From Candidatus Avacidaminococcus intestinavium (GTDB lineage: Bacteria > Bacillota > Negativicutes > Acidaminococcales > Acidaminococcaceae): DNA of 38,666 bases. The translations under genes and the position numbers were made by a program. Of this stretch, positions 7,330-17,455 are shown one piece after another. The stretch lies in contig DVNI01000029.1 of assembly GCA_018714505.1 (NCBI GenBank), positions 1-38,666 on the forward strand, written 5' to 3'. Within the stretch, counting starts at the first letter, position 1. Every line of letters starts with the position of its first letter. The notes below the pieces were generated by a model. That model was not told the origin of the DNA, did no database searches, and saw only the letters and a program-made list of their open reading frames with translations.

Positions 7330-7836
7330 ATGGAACATATCATAAGTAATATAATTTTATACGTATTAGTTTTGGCTTGCCTATTTCTGACTTTTTTAAA
7401 TCTGATGGGTAATGCAGGCTTGCTATTAACAGGACTGGTTTTTGCTGTTTTTGATGGTTTTACACGCTTTAATGAAGATTTTTTGCTCTACTTTTTTATT
7501 GTATTTGCCATTGGTGAGTTATGGGAGTTTTTTGTTTCATTATTTGGAGTTAAGAGAAAAAATGTTTCGTGGTTTATGGTTTTTGTTATTGGTTTAGGAA
7601 CATTGTTTGGTGCAATTATTGGTACAGCGGTTTTGCCTATTTTAGGCTCGATTATTGGTGGTGCAGTGGGCGCTTTTTTAGTAGCTTATATTATTGAATA
7701 TGCCAAAAACAAGAGTAAGACAGATGCGTATAATTTAGCTTTTTTAGCATTTAAGACGCAGTTACTCGCAATCTTAGGTAAGATCACGGCTGGCGTAATT
7801 ATGGCAGTGATGCTAATAATGCAATCATTTAAATAA
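7330..7836 (+). CDS. DUF456 family membrane protein
   Basis: A 168-aa integral membrane protein with four or five hydrophobic segments. The pattern matches DUF456: an N-terminal segment ending in LMGNAGLLLTGL, an acidic loop (GELWEFF), then a Gly-rich pair of segments (GLGTLFGAIIGTAVLPILGSIIGG is the core, reading like a glycine zipper), and a final helix. No function is established for the family; YqgC of Bacillus is a member. AAGGGAG lies upstream with a longer than usual gap to ATG 7330. It heads a run of four + strand genes ending at the 10532 palindrome. Confidence 0.75.
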   Translation: MEHIISNIILYVLVLACLFLTFLNLMGNAGLLLTGLVFAVFDGFTRFNEDFLLYFFIVFAIGELWEFFVSLFGVKRKNVSWFMVFVIGLGTLFGAIIGTAVLPILGSIIGGAVGAFLVAYIIEYAKNKSKTDAYNLAFLAFKTQLLAILGKITAGVIMAVMLIMQSFK

Positions 7837-7851
7837 AGGCGGTGTTTGCTC

Positions 7852-8223
7852 ATGAAATTTAAATTTGCTCATAATAATTTTAATGTTTTAGATTTAGCAA
7901 AAAGTGTAGAGTTTTACGAAAAAGCGTTAGGACTTAAGGAAAAGAAACGTAAAGAAGCGGCTGATGGTAGTTTTATTTTGATTTATTTAGGTGATGATGT
8001 ATCAAATCACTTATTAGAATTAACTTGGTTGCGCGATCGTAGTGAACCCTATAATTTAGGCGAGAATGAATTCCATTTGGCTTTTGAAGTTGATGATTAT
8101 GAAGCTGCTTATAAGAAACATAAAACCATGGGGTGTATTTGTTACGAAAATCCAGCGATGGGCATTTACTTTATCAATGATCCTGATAATTATTGGCTGG
8201 AGATTGTGCCAGCAAAACATTAA
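7852..8223 (+). CDS. VOC/glyoxalase family protein (lactoylglutathione lyase-like)
   Basis: A 123-aa single vicinal-oxygen-chelate protein with two beta-alpha-beta-beta-beta modules. Candidate metal ligands occur at the four family positions: His7 in AHNNFNVLD, Glu in LLELTW, His in EFHLAFEV, and Glu in YWLEIVP near the C terminus. FYEKALGLKE and DPDNYWLEI are typical of glyoxalase I. Family knowledge: glyoxalase I isomerises the methylglyoxal-thiol hemithioacetal. Whether the thiol is glutathione or another is not visible. ATG 7852 is preferred to TTG 7846 because GGCGGT lies 8 bases before it. The neighbour, a 2-hydroxyacid dehydrogenase, could act on related hydroxyacids, but this is inference. 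Confidence 0.85.
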   Translation: MKFKFAHNNFNVLDLAKSVEFYEKALGLKEKKRKEAADGSFILIYLGDDVSNHLLELTWLRDRSEPYNLGENEFHLAFEVDDYEAAYKKHKTMGCICYENPAMGIYFINDPDNYWLEIVPAKH

Positions 8224-8256
8224 AAGCAAAAGTAATTAAAGTAGGAGGTAGAGCGG

Positions 8257-9216
8257 ATGCTAAAAGAAATGCAGGTACTAGCCACAGGTAAGCTACGAGA
8301 TACGGCTTTGAATATTTTACGAGCACAAGTGATATTGCATGACTGGCAAAAAGGTGGCAAAAGACCAGAAAACGAGTTTTATGCTTTGCTGCAAGAAGCA
8401 GATGCTTTATATTCTATAGGTAATGTCAAGATAGATGAAAGTTTTTTGGCTCGAGCACCAAAACTGAAAGTCATTGCACAGGCTTCTGTTGGTTATGATA
8501 ATATTGATATCGCCGCTTGCCAAAAGTTTGGCGTGCGGGTTGGTAATACGCCAGGGGTGTTAGTTGATGCAGTTGCCGACTTAGCTTATGCACTGCTCAT
8601 TGATACAGCAAGAGGTATTGTACGTGGACATGAACACGTTAAAAGTGGAGCATGGGGTGCAAGAAAAGGAGTCGGCTTTGGTGTTGATTTAGCTGGTAAA
8701 ATCGTCGGTATTATTGGCATGGGAGCAATTGGTGCAGCTTTAGCTAAGCGGGCACAAGCTAGTAAAATGCAGATTGTTTATCATAATACACGAGTGCGTA
8801 CAGATGAGGCAGAAATGGGCGCACAATATGTTGCTTTGGAAGAATTACTAAAAATCTCTGATTTTATTGTTGTATCAGTACCTTTGACGCAAGAAACTAC
8901 TGGTTTAATTGGCACGGCAGAATTTGCTAAAATGAAACCGACCGCAAGATTTATTAATACTTCTCGTGGTAAGGTTGTGGATACGATGGCCTTATATGAG
9001 GCTTTGCGTACGGGTGAGATTGCAGCGGCAGCCCTTGATGTTGTTGATCCAGAGCCGTTACCGAGCAATCATCCTCTTTTAACTCTTAGTAACATAACAA
9101 TTACACCTCATATTGGTACTTCTACTGTTGAAACACGTGATCAGATGGCTACGCTTGCTGCTAATAATATAATAGCAGCCCTTAGGGGAGATGCGATGCC
9201 AGCGGAAGTGGTATAA
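8257..9216 (+). CDS. D-isomer 2-hydroxyacid dehydrogenase (glycerate/glyoxylate reductase-like)
   Basis: A 319-aa NAD(P)-dependent enzyme. The Rossmann motif is G154-M-G-A-I-G159. The catalytic Arg-Glu-His set is R237 (NTSRGKVVD), E266 (DPEPLP) and H285 (TPHIGT). The N-terminal substrate domain includes the conserved QASVGYDNID. Family knowledge: members reduce glyoxylate, hydroxypyruvate or other 2-keto acids to D-hydroxyacids; length and motifs fit the glycerate dehydrogenase group (GhrB/GyaR-like). Exact substrate cannot be assigned. AGGAGG precedes the ATG. The CHAD-domain gene begins nine bases after the stop, so co-transcription is likely. Confidence 0.92.
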   Translation: MLKEMQVLATGKLRDTALNILRAQVILHDWQKGGKRPENEFYALLQEADALYSIGNVKIDESFLARAPKLKVIAQASVGYDNIDIAACQKFGVRVGNTPGVLVDAVADLAYALLIDTARGIVRGHEHVKSGAWGARKGVGFGVDLAGKIVGIIGMGAIGAALAKRAQASKMQIVYHNTRVRTDEAEMGAQYVALEELLKISDFIVVSVPLTQETTGLIGTAEFAKMKPTARFINTSRGKVVDTMALYEALRTGEIAAAALDVVDPEPLPSNHPLLTLSNITITPHIGTSTVETRDQMATLAANNIIAALRGDAMPAEVV

Positions 9217-9225
9217 AGTAGCTTT

Positions 9226-10533
9226 ATGAATAATGTATTAACGAAAGAATTATGTTTAAGCAACATTCAAAATCTAACAGAAAAAATGTTATTAGATTTG
9301 TTAGAAGATGAAAAGTACAGTGTTATTATTACTGATGAGCAGCACTTAAAAGAGGAAAAAGAGGTTTGTTGGCAGCGTCGCAAAGCAACTTTACAAAGAG
9401 TAGTACATAAAACAACAATCAGTATTAGGCACAAGCGTGAAAAAATTAGTGCTCGTTTGGAAATAGGAACGGTGAATGTAGAAGAAAGAGTTTTTTCACA
9501 ATGTGATCTTTATATCAGTTATACAAAAAAGAATATTGAACAAGTAGAAAAGTTTTTAGGCGAAGTTTTAAAAAAGAGTATTTTTGTACTGGTAGAGCCC
9601 AATATTTGGGAAAGAGCGAGTCAATTAGCCGGGTATTATCAGCCGCTTATTTCTTTACGCTATCAGCGGGACGATATTAAAACTGCCCTGGACACACATT
9701 TGTTTTGGCAAATATTTCTTATTAATCAAGGCTGGGTGGATTTTTTGTGTAAACCGTTAGAACGAATAACACTCAGACAATTAAGAGTAAAGCTTAGACG
9801 TCTACGTTCCTGTTTGGCTTTTTTTAAGCCAGTTTTAGAGCAACCTCAAGCCAGCCTGTGGCAAACGGAGTTACGAAGGCAGGGCGAAGAATTGTCATTG
9901 CTTCGTGAATTAGATGTGGCTTTAATGGCGATTGAAAAATTTTCAGCAAATACGACTCAAGAAGAGTTAGCCCAAGAGTATTTAGCTAAAATTCTTAGTC
10001 AGGCTAGAGCAATCGAAGCGAAACGTGTTAAACAAAAAATGCAATTAGCGACCCTAACCTTTACTTTTGCTAGGCTAATTATGTGGTTAAGTGATGAGCC
10101 CTTGACTGCTAGTTGTGAGCGGTATGGCTTGGAAAGTTTTTTTAGGCGTAGAATTAGGGAGTGGAGCAAGAACATTATTTCTTTAACACAGCGGTATCCG
10201 GATTTTTCTGATGTAGAAAAAATGCATAAAATTCGGATTAAAGTTAAAAAATTTCGTTATGTTATGATGAGTTTTCCAGAAATTAATCATAATACGAATA
10301 CAATGTTACGGCGTTTGAAGAAACTACAGGATATGTTAGGTTTCTTACATGATGAATATATTAATAAAGAATTGGCTCAGCGCATTATGCAAGCAGATGG
10401 CAGTAAAACATCGTTAAAGCAAACAGTTTTTTGCGGTTGGGAGAGTGCTAAAACCGCAGAAGCCTTGGCAATTGTGCCAGATTTATGGGAAGATTTTTGT
10501 GAAGACTTAGAATTATGGCGAGATACAATCTAA
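9226..10533 (+). CDS. CHAD domain protein with divergent N-terminal region
   Basis: The protein is 435 aa. From about residue 150 it is a CHAD domain: a helical region with LRQLRVKLRRLRSCLAFF (183-200), the LRELDVAL segment, then M333-H334-K-I-R-I-K-V-K-K-F-R-Y and LGFLHDEY. Family knowledge: CHAD binds inorganic polyphosphate through basic side chains and often follows a CYTH triphosphatase domain. In the first CHAD helix the usual His-x-x-Arg begins with Leu/Arg in place of His; the second His (H334) is kept. The N-terminal 150 residues are rich in charged residues and could be a degenerate CYTH, but no clear ExExK signature is present. The Shine-Dalgarno is weak, so translation may depend on the upstream gene. 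Confidence 0.85.
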   Translation: MNNVLTKELCLSNIQNLTEKMLLDLLEDEKYSVIITDEQHLKEEKEVCWQRRKATLQRVVHKTTISIRHKREKISARLEIGTVNVEERVFSQCDLYISYTKKNIEQVEKFLGEVLKKSIFVLVEPNIWERASQLAGYYQPLISLRYQRDDIKTALDTHLFWQIFLINQGWVDFLCKPLERITLRQLRVKLRRLRSCLAFFKPVLEQPQASLWQTELRRQGEELSLLRELDVALMAIEKFSANTTQEELAQEYLAKILSQARAIEAKRVKQKMQLATLTFTFARLIMWLSDEPLTASCERYGLESFFRRRIREWSKNIISLTQRYPDFSDVEKMHKIRIKVKKFRYVMMSFPEINHNTNTMLRRLKKLQDMLGFLHDEYINKELAQRIMQADGSKTSLKQTVFCGWESAKTAEALAIVPDLWEDFCEDLELWRDTI

Positions 10534-10573
10534 AAAACTCCTCATGCTAACTAGTTAGCATGAGGAGTTTTTT
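10532..10573. terminator. Perfect palindromic bidirectional terminator
   Basis: A 42-base perfect palindrome has arms 10532-10552 and 10553-10573, six A at the left and six T at the right, and ACTCCTCATGC as core stem. It lies between the convergent CHAD gene and the GltD-like gene and works in both directions. Its first two bases lie in the CHAD stop codon. Confidence 0.92.
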
Positions 10574-10599
10574 GTTAACTATTTGTAGAAGACAGAAGG

Positions 10600-11958
10600 T
10601 TATTGGCAATCTGCTAGTAGTTTTTTTGCATCAATGTATTGCGCGATACCGGCAGCCACTTTCTTGGACTCTTTCATCGCCAAAACAACTGTTTTAGGAC
10701 CATGTACAACGTCGCCGCTACTAAATACGCCAGCTCTTGTCGTCATGCCATAAGGGCGTTCTTTGGTAATGACAAAACCACGGTCATCGACTTGAATACC
10801 TTTTGTTGTGGAAACGATTCGCGAAGCGGGTTTTTGTCCTACGGCTAAAATCACAAAGTCACAAGGGAGAGCTTGCTGTTGATTAGTGCTAGTAAAGTTA
10901 CCGTCGGCATCTTTGGCTATTGTTTCAAATAAAATGCCAGCGACTGGTGCTGCACTTGCCGTAGCCGGAGTAGCATAATCATGGAGTTGTTGCTCATCTA
11001 AATATGCTACTGGTTTTTTTAAGAATTCGAATTGCACACCTTCGGCGAGTGCCGCCTCGTATTCTGAATGTAGGCAGCTCATTTCAGCTGCTGTTTTATG
11101 ATAGACAACAGTAACGGAACCGGTAGTGCGTCTGATGGCTGTGCGCGCTGCATCGACGGCAACATTGCCGGCACCAATAACAATCACATTAGCCTCAGCG
11201 TCTAAGAGTGTTTCTTTTTTGTCTAGTTTCCCTGAATCGGATAGCACAATGACTCTTAAGAAATAAGTTGAAGTTACGATGCCTGCATAATGTTGACCGG
11301 GGATATTTAAAATATTGGGTAAGGCTGTGCCAGTACCCATAAAAATAGCATCGAAATCTTTAGCAAAAAGGTCATCGACATTAAGATCAGGGCCAACGAG
11401 CACATCGGTAATAATTTTAACACCTAAATCTTTTAGAATACTAATTTCGCGTCTGACAACATTTTTTTCTAAACGAAACTCAGGAATGCCAAACAGCAAG
11501 ACGCCACCTGGTTCTGGTTGTGATTCAAAAATTGTTACGTCAAAGTCCATTTTTGCTAGGTCACCAGCAACTGTAAGACCAGCAGGTCCTGAACCTATAA
11601 TGGCCACTTTACCTCGTTTACCAGTTGAGGGGGGCAAGAGTGTGACACCATATTCATGAGCAAAATCGGCAATAAACATTTCTAAGCTGCCGATGGCAAT
11701 AGCGGCATTTTTTTTTGCTAGGATGCAGTGTGCTTCACATTGTCGCTCGTGAGCACAAACGCGACCACAAATTGCAGGTAGATTGCTACGCTCCGCAATG
11801 ATTTCGTAAGCCGCACCAATGTTCCCTTCGCTCAGGGCACGAATAAAGGCGGGTATATTGTTCTCAATGGGGCAACCCGTTCTACAAAGCGGTCGTGAAC
11901 AGTGCAGGCAACGCTTAGCTTCCGCTATTGCTTCATGCATGGTTAAAATTTTACTCAT
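10600..11958 (-). CDS. GltD/NfnB-like NAD(P)H-dependent FAD/Fe-S oxidoreductase
   Basis: A 452-aa flavoprotein of the glutamate synthase small-subunit superfamily. The N-terminal domain holds eight cysteines, C17, C20, C25, C29 and C64, C68, C74, C78, spaced for two [4Fe-4S] clusters. Next come the FAD fold GSGPAG with [13 protein letters not shown], the NAD(P) fold [13 protein letters not shown], and the C-terminal FAD-contact [13 protein letters not shown]. Family knowledge: relatives are GltD, archaeal-type GltA, NfnB and the DPD N-terminal domain. No gltB or nfnA is adjacent, so its partner is unknown and 'glutamate synthase small subunit' would be over-specific. Its ATG overlaps the cysE stop by four bases and its Shine-Dalgarno lies in the cysE coding end, so it is translationally coupled to cysE. 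Confidence 0.88.
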   Translation of the reverse strand: MSKILTMHEAIAEAKRCLHCSRPLCRTGCPIENNIPAFIRALSEGNIGAAYEIIAERSNLPAICGRVCAHERQCEAHCILAKKNAAIAIGSLEMFIADFAHEYGVTLLPPSTGKRGKVAIIGSGPAGLTVAGDLAKMDFDVTIFESQPEPGGVLLFGIPEFRLEKNVVRREISILKDLGVKIITDVLVGPDLNVDDLFAKDFDAIFMGTGTALPNILNIPGQHYAGIVTSTYFLRVIVLSDSGKLDKKETLLDAEANVIVIGAGNVAVDAARTAIRRTTGSVTVVYHKTAAEMSCLHSEYEAALAEGVQFEFLKKPVAYLDEQQLHDYATPATASAAPVAGILFETIAKDADGNFTSTNQQQALPCDFVILAVGQKPASRIVSTTKGIQVDDRGFVITKERPYGMTTRAGVFSSGDVVHGPKTVVLAMKESKKVAAGIAQYIDAKKLLADCQ

Positions 11959-12674
11959 TTTTCCACCTCTCTTGTTTCTTTTTCAGTATCTTCAATGCTT
12001 TTATTTTCTTTTTGCATAGTTATGAGCGTTTTTTCTAAATCCTTCATGCGACGGTCTAAGAGTTTGAGGTAATCAGCGATTCTTGTTTCAGATTCAGCTA
12101 CGGGATCTGGTAAAACATCATGATTAAGGTCAATGCCACCATCAGGCGTTACTTTAACGCCATTGCGTGTGACTACACGGCCAGGAATGCCGACTACAAC
12201 TGAATTCGGCGGAACGGCATGAAGCACTACTGAACCGGAGCCAATTTTGGAGTTAGCACCAACGGAAAAAGATCCTAGAACTTTAGCTCCACTGGCAACT
12301 ACGACATTATCACCAATTGTTGGATGTCTCTTGCCACGTTCTTTTCCTGTTCCGCCTAAAGTAACACCTTGATACAGCGTGACATTAATGCCGATTTCTG
12401 CTGTTTCACCAATGACGACGCCCATGCCATGGTCAATAAATAGGCCTTTGCCTAATTTGGCACCGGGATGAATGTCGATGCCCGTTAAAAAACGTGAAAA
12501 GGTATTTAATAGGCGCGGCAAAATAATCCAGCCTTTTTTATATAGCTTATGAGCTAAGCGATGTAACCATATAGCATGCAGTCCGGGATAACAGAGTACT
12601 ACTTCCATCCTTGATTTTGCGGCTGGGTCTCTTTGCATAACGACTTTGATATCTTCTTTTAATGTTTTAAACAT
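11955..12674 (-). CDS. cysE: Serine O-acetyltransferase
   Basis: CysE makes O-acetyl-L-serine from L-serine and acetyl-CoA, the first step of cysteine synthesis. The 239-aa chain has the short-form layout: N-terminal helices ([24 protein letters not shown] is the conserved region), then left-handed hexapeptide repeats with [25 protein letters not shown] (the catalytic His is in IDH) and [12 protein letters not shown], then a variable tail that looks like a coiled coil (about 190-239). AAGGAG stands seven bases before the ATG. It is followed with a four-base overlap by the GltD-like gene. No cysK is in the window, and no T-box or S-box leader was recognised upstream. Confidence 0.96.
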   Translation of the reverse strand: MFKTLKEDIKVVMQRDPAAKSRMEVVLCYPGLHAIWLHRLAHKLYKKGWIILPRLLNTFSRFLTGIDIHPGAKLGKGLFIDHGMGVVIGETAEIGINVTLYQGVTLGGTGKERGKRHPTIGDNVVVASGAKVLGSFSVGANSKIGSGSVVLHAVPPNSVVVGIPGRVVTRNGVKVTPDGGIDLNHDVLPDPVAESETRIADYLKLLDRRMKDLEKTLITMQKENKSIEDTEKETREVEK

Positions 12675-12719
12675 AGTACAGCTCCTTTCTCCCGGGTGCG
12701 GAATATTCTTTGAATTTTA

Positions 12720-12748
12720 ATTTTATCATAGGCCTAGTTAAAACACAA
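12720..12748 (-). promoter_or_regulatory. Possible promoter of cysE
   Basis: On the minus strand, TTGTGT (plus 12743-12748) and TAAAAT (plus 12720-12725) are 17 bases apart, with TG one base before the -10. The -35 is weak. Confidence 0.35.
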
Positions 12749-12889
12749 AAAGGAATTTATGGCTGCCACTACGTATTACTACTAGATTTATTTATCTTAG
12801 AGATGGAACTTTAGCTCACCACAGGTAAAGCTGATTTTGAGAAGTACTTCTATGAGAAGTATTTTTAGAAGAAGAAAGCAGATTCTTGA

Positions 12890-12918
12890 TTGAAAAAGTT
12901 TTTAAAATACGATAGAAT
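12890..12918 (+). promoter_or_regulatory. Promoter of the 156-aa unknown gene
   Basis: TTGAAA at 12890-12895 and TAGAAT at 12913-12918 are 17 bases apart. About 40 bases upstream lies a 12-base palindrome (AGAAGTACTTCT, 12840-12851) followed by a partial copy AGAAGTAT at 12856-12863, a possible regulator site. Confidence 0.5.
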
Positions 12919-12948
12919 AAAAGGAGTTTAAGGCGAGGAGGATTTACA

Positions 12949-13419
12949 ATGTCTGAAGAAAAAATCCTGACGACCGCTTCGTTTTCGAGCGTCATTCATA
13001 ACAATGAAGTCAGCGACGAGATCGTTAAATGGGGAAACGCCAATGGCTATCCTGTGCAAAAAGCAAAATTGGTCAATGAACTTGAAGGTTATGTCGGTTT
13101 TGCCAAAGAATATTTGATTATAGCAAAACGGCAGCCACCAATCCCAGGAGGATGGGATGTGGTGGTTAAATCTTTTGCGTCGGAGCAGCGAGTAATTCCT
13201 GTTAATGTAAAGGAAGTACAGGCAGCTGATGGTAGTAAAACTTATGAGATCAATAAATTTATTTTAAAGATGGTTGACGAATATCGTAAGGAAGGTTTGC
13301 AAATAGAAATCGGAGAAGAAGCCTCTGACTTCTACGGCTTTGCTGTCCGTGAATTGACTTGCACTGGACACCCTGTTCTTATTAATAAATTTGAAGATTT
13401 TATTGAAAATATGCGATAA
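12949..13419 (+). CDS. Unrecognised conserved-looking protein
   Basis: I do not recognise this 156-aa protein. It is soluble, without signal peptide or membrane segment, acidic overall, and has no Cys cluster (one Cys near position 138). The pattern suggests mixed alpha/beta: a central segment GGWDVVVKSFASEQRVIPVNV looks like beta strands (19 of these residues are non-repetitive), then a long amphipathic helix (FILKMVDEYRKEGLQIEI) and a C-terminal helix (INKFEDFIENM). The reading frame is solid: promoter, very strong GAGGAGG seven to eight bases before the ATG, and a terminator after it. The early codons are richer in C-ending forms (ATC, GTC, AGC, GAC) than neighbouring genes, compatible with high expression. 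It is monocistronic and divergent from cysE. Confidence 0.75.
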   Translation: MSEEKILTTASFSSVIHNNEVSDEIVKWGNANGYPVQKAKLVNELEGYVGFAKEYLIIAKRQPPIPGGWDVVVKSFASEQRVIPVNVKEVQAADGSKTYEINKFILKMVDEYRKEGLQIEIGEEASDFYGFAVRELTCTGHPVLINKFEDFIENMR

Positions 13420-13430
13420 AATTGGATTAG

Positions 13431-13461
13431 TGCCCGCTGCTTTTGCAGTGGGTAATTTTTT
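13431..13461 (+). terminator. Terminator of the 156-aa unknown gene
   Basis: Stem GCCCGCTGC (13432-13440) pairs with GCAGTGGGT (13445-13453), including two G-T pairs, across a TTTT loop. It is followed by AA and six T (13456-13461). Confidence 0.85.
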
Positions 13462-13493
13462 GGCATAATGAAAAGAAAATGCTTTCTTTAATC

Positions 13494-13522
13494 TTGTAGA
13501 AAATATAAGTATCATATATAAT
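13494..13522 (+). promoter_or_regulatory. Promoter of the DUF1934-argS operon
   Basis: TTGTAG at 13494-13499 and TATAAT at 13517-13522 are 17 bases apart. Directly after the -10 an inverted repeat GTATAAAG (13523-13530) / CTTTATAC (13549-13556) covers the expected start site. A leader of about 155 bases follows before the DUF1934 start. Confidence 0.65.
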
Positions 13523-13642
13523 GTATAAAGGAATTTTTATAAAAACTTCTTTATACTGTGGTTTTATGTTTTCTGATAAGTTAAATAACAAAGTTTGGTT
13601 ACGGAGGCCTTGCTCCTTTTCTTTTCAACACGGAGTTCGATG

Positions 13643-13699
13643 ATGAAAGGGTGGCAGGCTTTTCTCGTTATGCGGAGTGAAGAAGATTGCGTAAGGTGA
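13643..13699 (+). CDS. Possible 18-codon leader ORF overlapping the DUF1934 start
   Basis: ATG 13643 opens an 18-codon frame (MKGWQAFLVMRSEEDCVR) with GGAG seven bases upstream, ending in TGA at 13697-13699. It overlaps the TTG start of the DUF1934 gene by 13 bases in another frame. Its last sense codon is Arg, and argS lies downstream, but there is no run of Arg codons. It may be a coupling ORF or chance. Confidence 0.2.
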   Translation: MKGWQAFLVMRSEEDCVR

Positions 13700-14118
13700 A
13701 AATTAAAGTAGAGGGTTTGTCAGCAGGCGAAGCAGGACAAGACGAGATGACGCAAGAGACTCAAGGTACTTTGCGCCATAAGAATGATAAGTATTATGTT
13801 GTGTATGAGGAACCAGCTGCAACAGGGCTCGGCAAAACAAAGACCACGCTCAGATGGGATAGTGAGCGGGTGCTTTTGTTGCGTCATGGACAAGTCGAGT
13901 GTAGGCAAGAGTTTGCAAATGATTTTGAAGATCATGCTTTATATATTACGCCGGAGCTTACAATACCTTTACGAACTTTAACTAAAGAACTGCAAATTTC
14001 ACAAGAAGTAAAAAGCTGGCAACTTGAAATCAAATTTCAAATGCAAATTGCTGGTAGTGAACCTAATGATATGAACCTGAAGATTGTAATTGAGGAGGTT
14101 GACACGGATGAATGTTAA
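13687..14118 (+). CDS. DUF1934 family protein (YwiB-like)
   Basis: A 143-aa protein predicted to form an all-beta barrel (calycin-like), with the family features GTLRHKNDKYYVVYEE, TTLRWDSERVLLLRHG and the C-terminal LKIVIEE. Family knowledge: DUF1934/YwiB lies immediately before argS in many Firmicutes; its function is unknown. I take TTG 13687 as start because GGAGTGA lies nine bases upstream; GTG 13696 is an alternative. The end overlaps argS by 11 bases, and the argS Shine-Dalgarno (GAGGAGG) is in its final codons, so argS translation is coupled to it. Confidence 0.82.
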   Translation: MRKVKIKVEGLSAGEAGQDEMTQETQGTLRHKNDKYYVVYEEPAATGLGKTKTTLRWDSERVLLLRHGQVECRQEFANDFEDHALYITPELTIPLRTLTKELQISQEVKSWQLEIKFQMQIAGSEPNDMNLKIVIEEVDTDEC

Positions 14119-15766
14119 AAAAATTCTAGCTGAAGCAATTATACAAGCAATGCACAAGGCCATGGAAGAAGGACTTGTCAATAAGGGCGAGGTGTCAGCA
14201 CCAGTTTTAGATGTGCCACCGCAAAAAGAATTTGGTGATTTTGCTACTAATTTTGCGATGCAAACTGCTAAGAGCTTGCGCATGAACCCACGACTTTTAG
14301 CACAAGTAGTTATTGATAAGTTAGAGTGTCCTTACGTTGCTAAAGCAGAAATTGCAGGACCTGGATTCATTAATTTTTATTTAAAAGAGGACTGGCTTTA
14401 TGCTACATTAAGAGAAGTTTTGCTTAAAGGTGAGCACTATGGCTCTTTAGAGCGTGCAGAAAAAGCAAAAGTGCAAATAGAATTTGTGAGTGCTAACCCA
14501 ACAGGACCACTACATGTTGGACATGGCAGAGGTGCAGCTGTGGGTAGTGCTTTAGCGAATTTATTGCTGGCGGCAGGCTTTGAGGTAGAGCGTGAGTATT
14601 ACATTAATGATGCGGGTAATCAGATGGAAATCTTAGCAGCATCTGTTAATGCTCGTTATTTAGAGTTGCTAGGCAAAAAATGTGAATTTCCTGCTAATGG
14701 CTATCATGGAAAGGATATCATTGAGACTGCTGAGCGCATTATTAAAATTCATGGTGATAAATTTTTGCAGATGGAAGAAGAGGTTCGTCTGGAAGAATTT
14801 AAGACTCTTGCGCTAAAAGAAAAGATGGCGGCACTTAAAGAAGATTTAGCAGCTTTCAATGTAGAGTTTGATGTTTGGTTTAGTGAAAAAACCCTGCATG
14901 AAGCAGATAAGATTAAAGCCGTTTGTGATGTGTTATTGGCTCAAGGCGATATGTATGAAAAAGATGGTGCTTTATGGTTGAAATCTACTGCTTATGGTGA
15001 TGATAAAGATCGTGTAGTTATTCGTGAGAATGGCGTACCTACTTATTTAGCCGCTGACATAGCTTATCATCTTAATAAATTAGAAAGAGGCTATGATCAT
15101 CTGATTAATTTATGGGGCGCAGATCATCATGGCTATATTGCCAGAATGAAAGCGGCTGTCGCAGCACTTGGTTACGCTCCGGAAAAACTTGAAGTATTAA
15201 TATTACAGATGGTGAGTTTGTATCGTAATGGTGAGCTAGTTAAGATGTCTAAACGTACTGGTCAAAGTGTGACGCTAAGTGAATTGATTGAAGAGGTTGG
15301 TACTGATGCGGCAAGGTATTTCTTTATTATGCGCTCTATTGATAGTCAACTAGATTTTGATTTGACGTTAGCTACAGAAAAATCAAGTGACAATCCTGTG
15401 TATTATGTACAGTATGCACACGCACGTATTACTAGTATTTTAAAACAAATGGAAGAAACAGGCATTGCGATTGATGCAGAAGCTCCTCTTACAATGCTGA
15501 CGCAACCGATAGAGATTGATTTAATCAAAAAACTTAGTGAATATCCGGAACTAATTGAAGTCGCTGCACGAGAAAGAGCTCCACATCGTATTGCTCACTA
15601 TGTGTATGATTTAGCAGGACTTTTCCATTCCTTCTATAACCAGTGTCGTATTCTTGGTGTAGAAAAAGATTTACAGCAAGCTAGATTATTATTAATTACA
15701 GCTGTTCGTAATGTTGTGCGTCATGCACTTGCTATCTTGGGCATTTCTGCACCAGAAAAGATGTAA
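14108..15766 (+). CDS. argS: Arginyl-tRNA synthetase
   Basis: ArgS is a class I aminoacyl-tRNA synthetase that charges tRNA-Arg. From ATG 14108 it is 552 aa, a normal length. It has the N-terminal Add-1 domain, the HIGH-type motif H136-V-G-H139 in SANPTGPLHVGHGRGA, the KMSKR loop K379-M-S-K-R383, and a C-terminal anticodon-binding DALR domain (VYYVQYAHARI to the end). The longer frame from TTG 14090 is rejected because AGGAGG at 14093-14098 is correctly spaced for ATG 14108. It shares a transcript with the DUF1934 gene; pyrG follows after 61 bases without an evident terminator. Confidence 0.97.
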   Translation: MNVKKILAEAIIQAMHKAMEEGLVNKGEVSAPVLDVPPQKEFGDFATNFAMQTAKSLRMNPRLLAQVVIDKLECPYVAKAEIAGPGFINFYLKEDWLYATLREVLLKGEHYGSLERAEKAKVQIEFVSANPTGPLHVGHGRGAAVGSALANLLLAAGFEVEREYYINDAGNQMEILAASVNARYLELLGKKCEFPANGYHGKDIIETAERIIKIHGDKFLQMEEEVRLEEFKTLALKEKMAALKEDLAAFNVEFDVWFSEKTLHEADKIKAVCDVLLAQGDMYEKDGALWLKSTAYGDDKDRVVIRENGVPTYLAADIAYHLNKLERGYDHLINLWGADHHGYIARMKAAVAALGYAPEKLEVLILQMVSLYRNGELVKMSKRTGQSVTLSELIEEVGTDAARYFFIMRSIDSQLDFDLTLATEKSSDNPVYYVQYAHARITSILKQMEETGIAIDAEAPLTMLTQPIEIDLIKKLSEYPELIEVAARERAPHRIAHYVYDLAGLFHSFYNQCRILGVEKDLQQARLLLITAVRNVVRHALAILGISAPEKM

Positions 15767-15806
15767 ATAACGACAGAACCATTTAAGCGACGGGAAAGCG
15801 TCGTAA

Positions 15807-17435
<1,629 letters not shown>

Positions 17436-17455
17436 CAAGGAAATTATGCGGCGTA

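Noticed and set aside
13645-13680. Possible T-box leader before DUF1934-argS
   Set aside because: AGGGTGGCA at about 13648 resembles the start of the T-box sequence AGGGTGGNACCGCG, but the second half (ACCGCG) is absent and no antiterminator/terminator pair follows.
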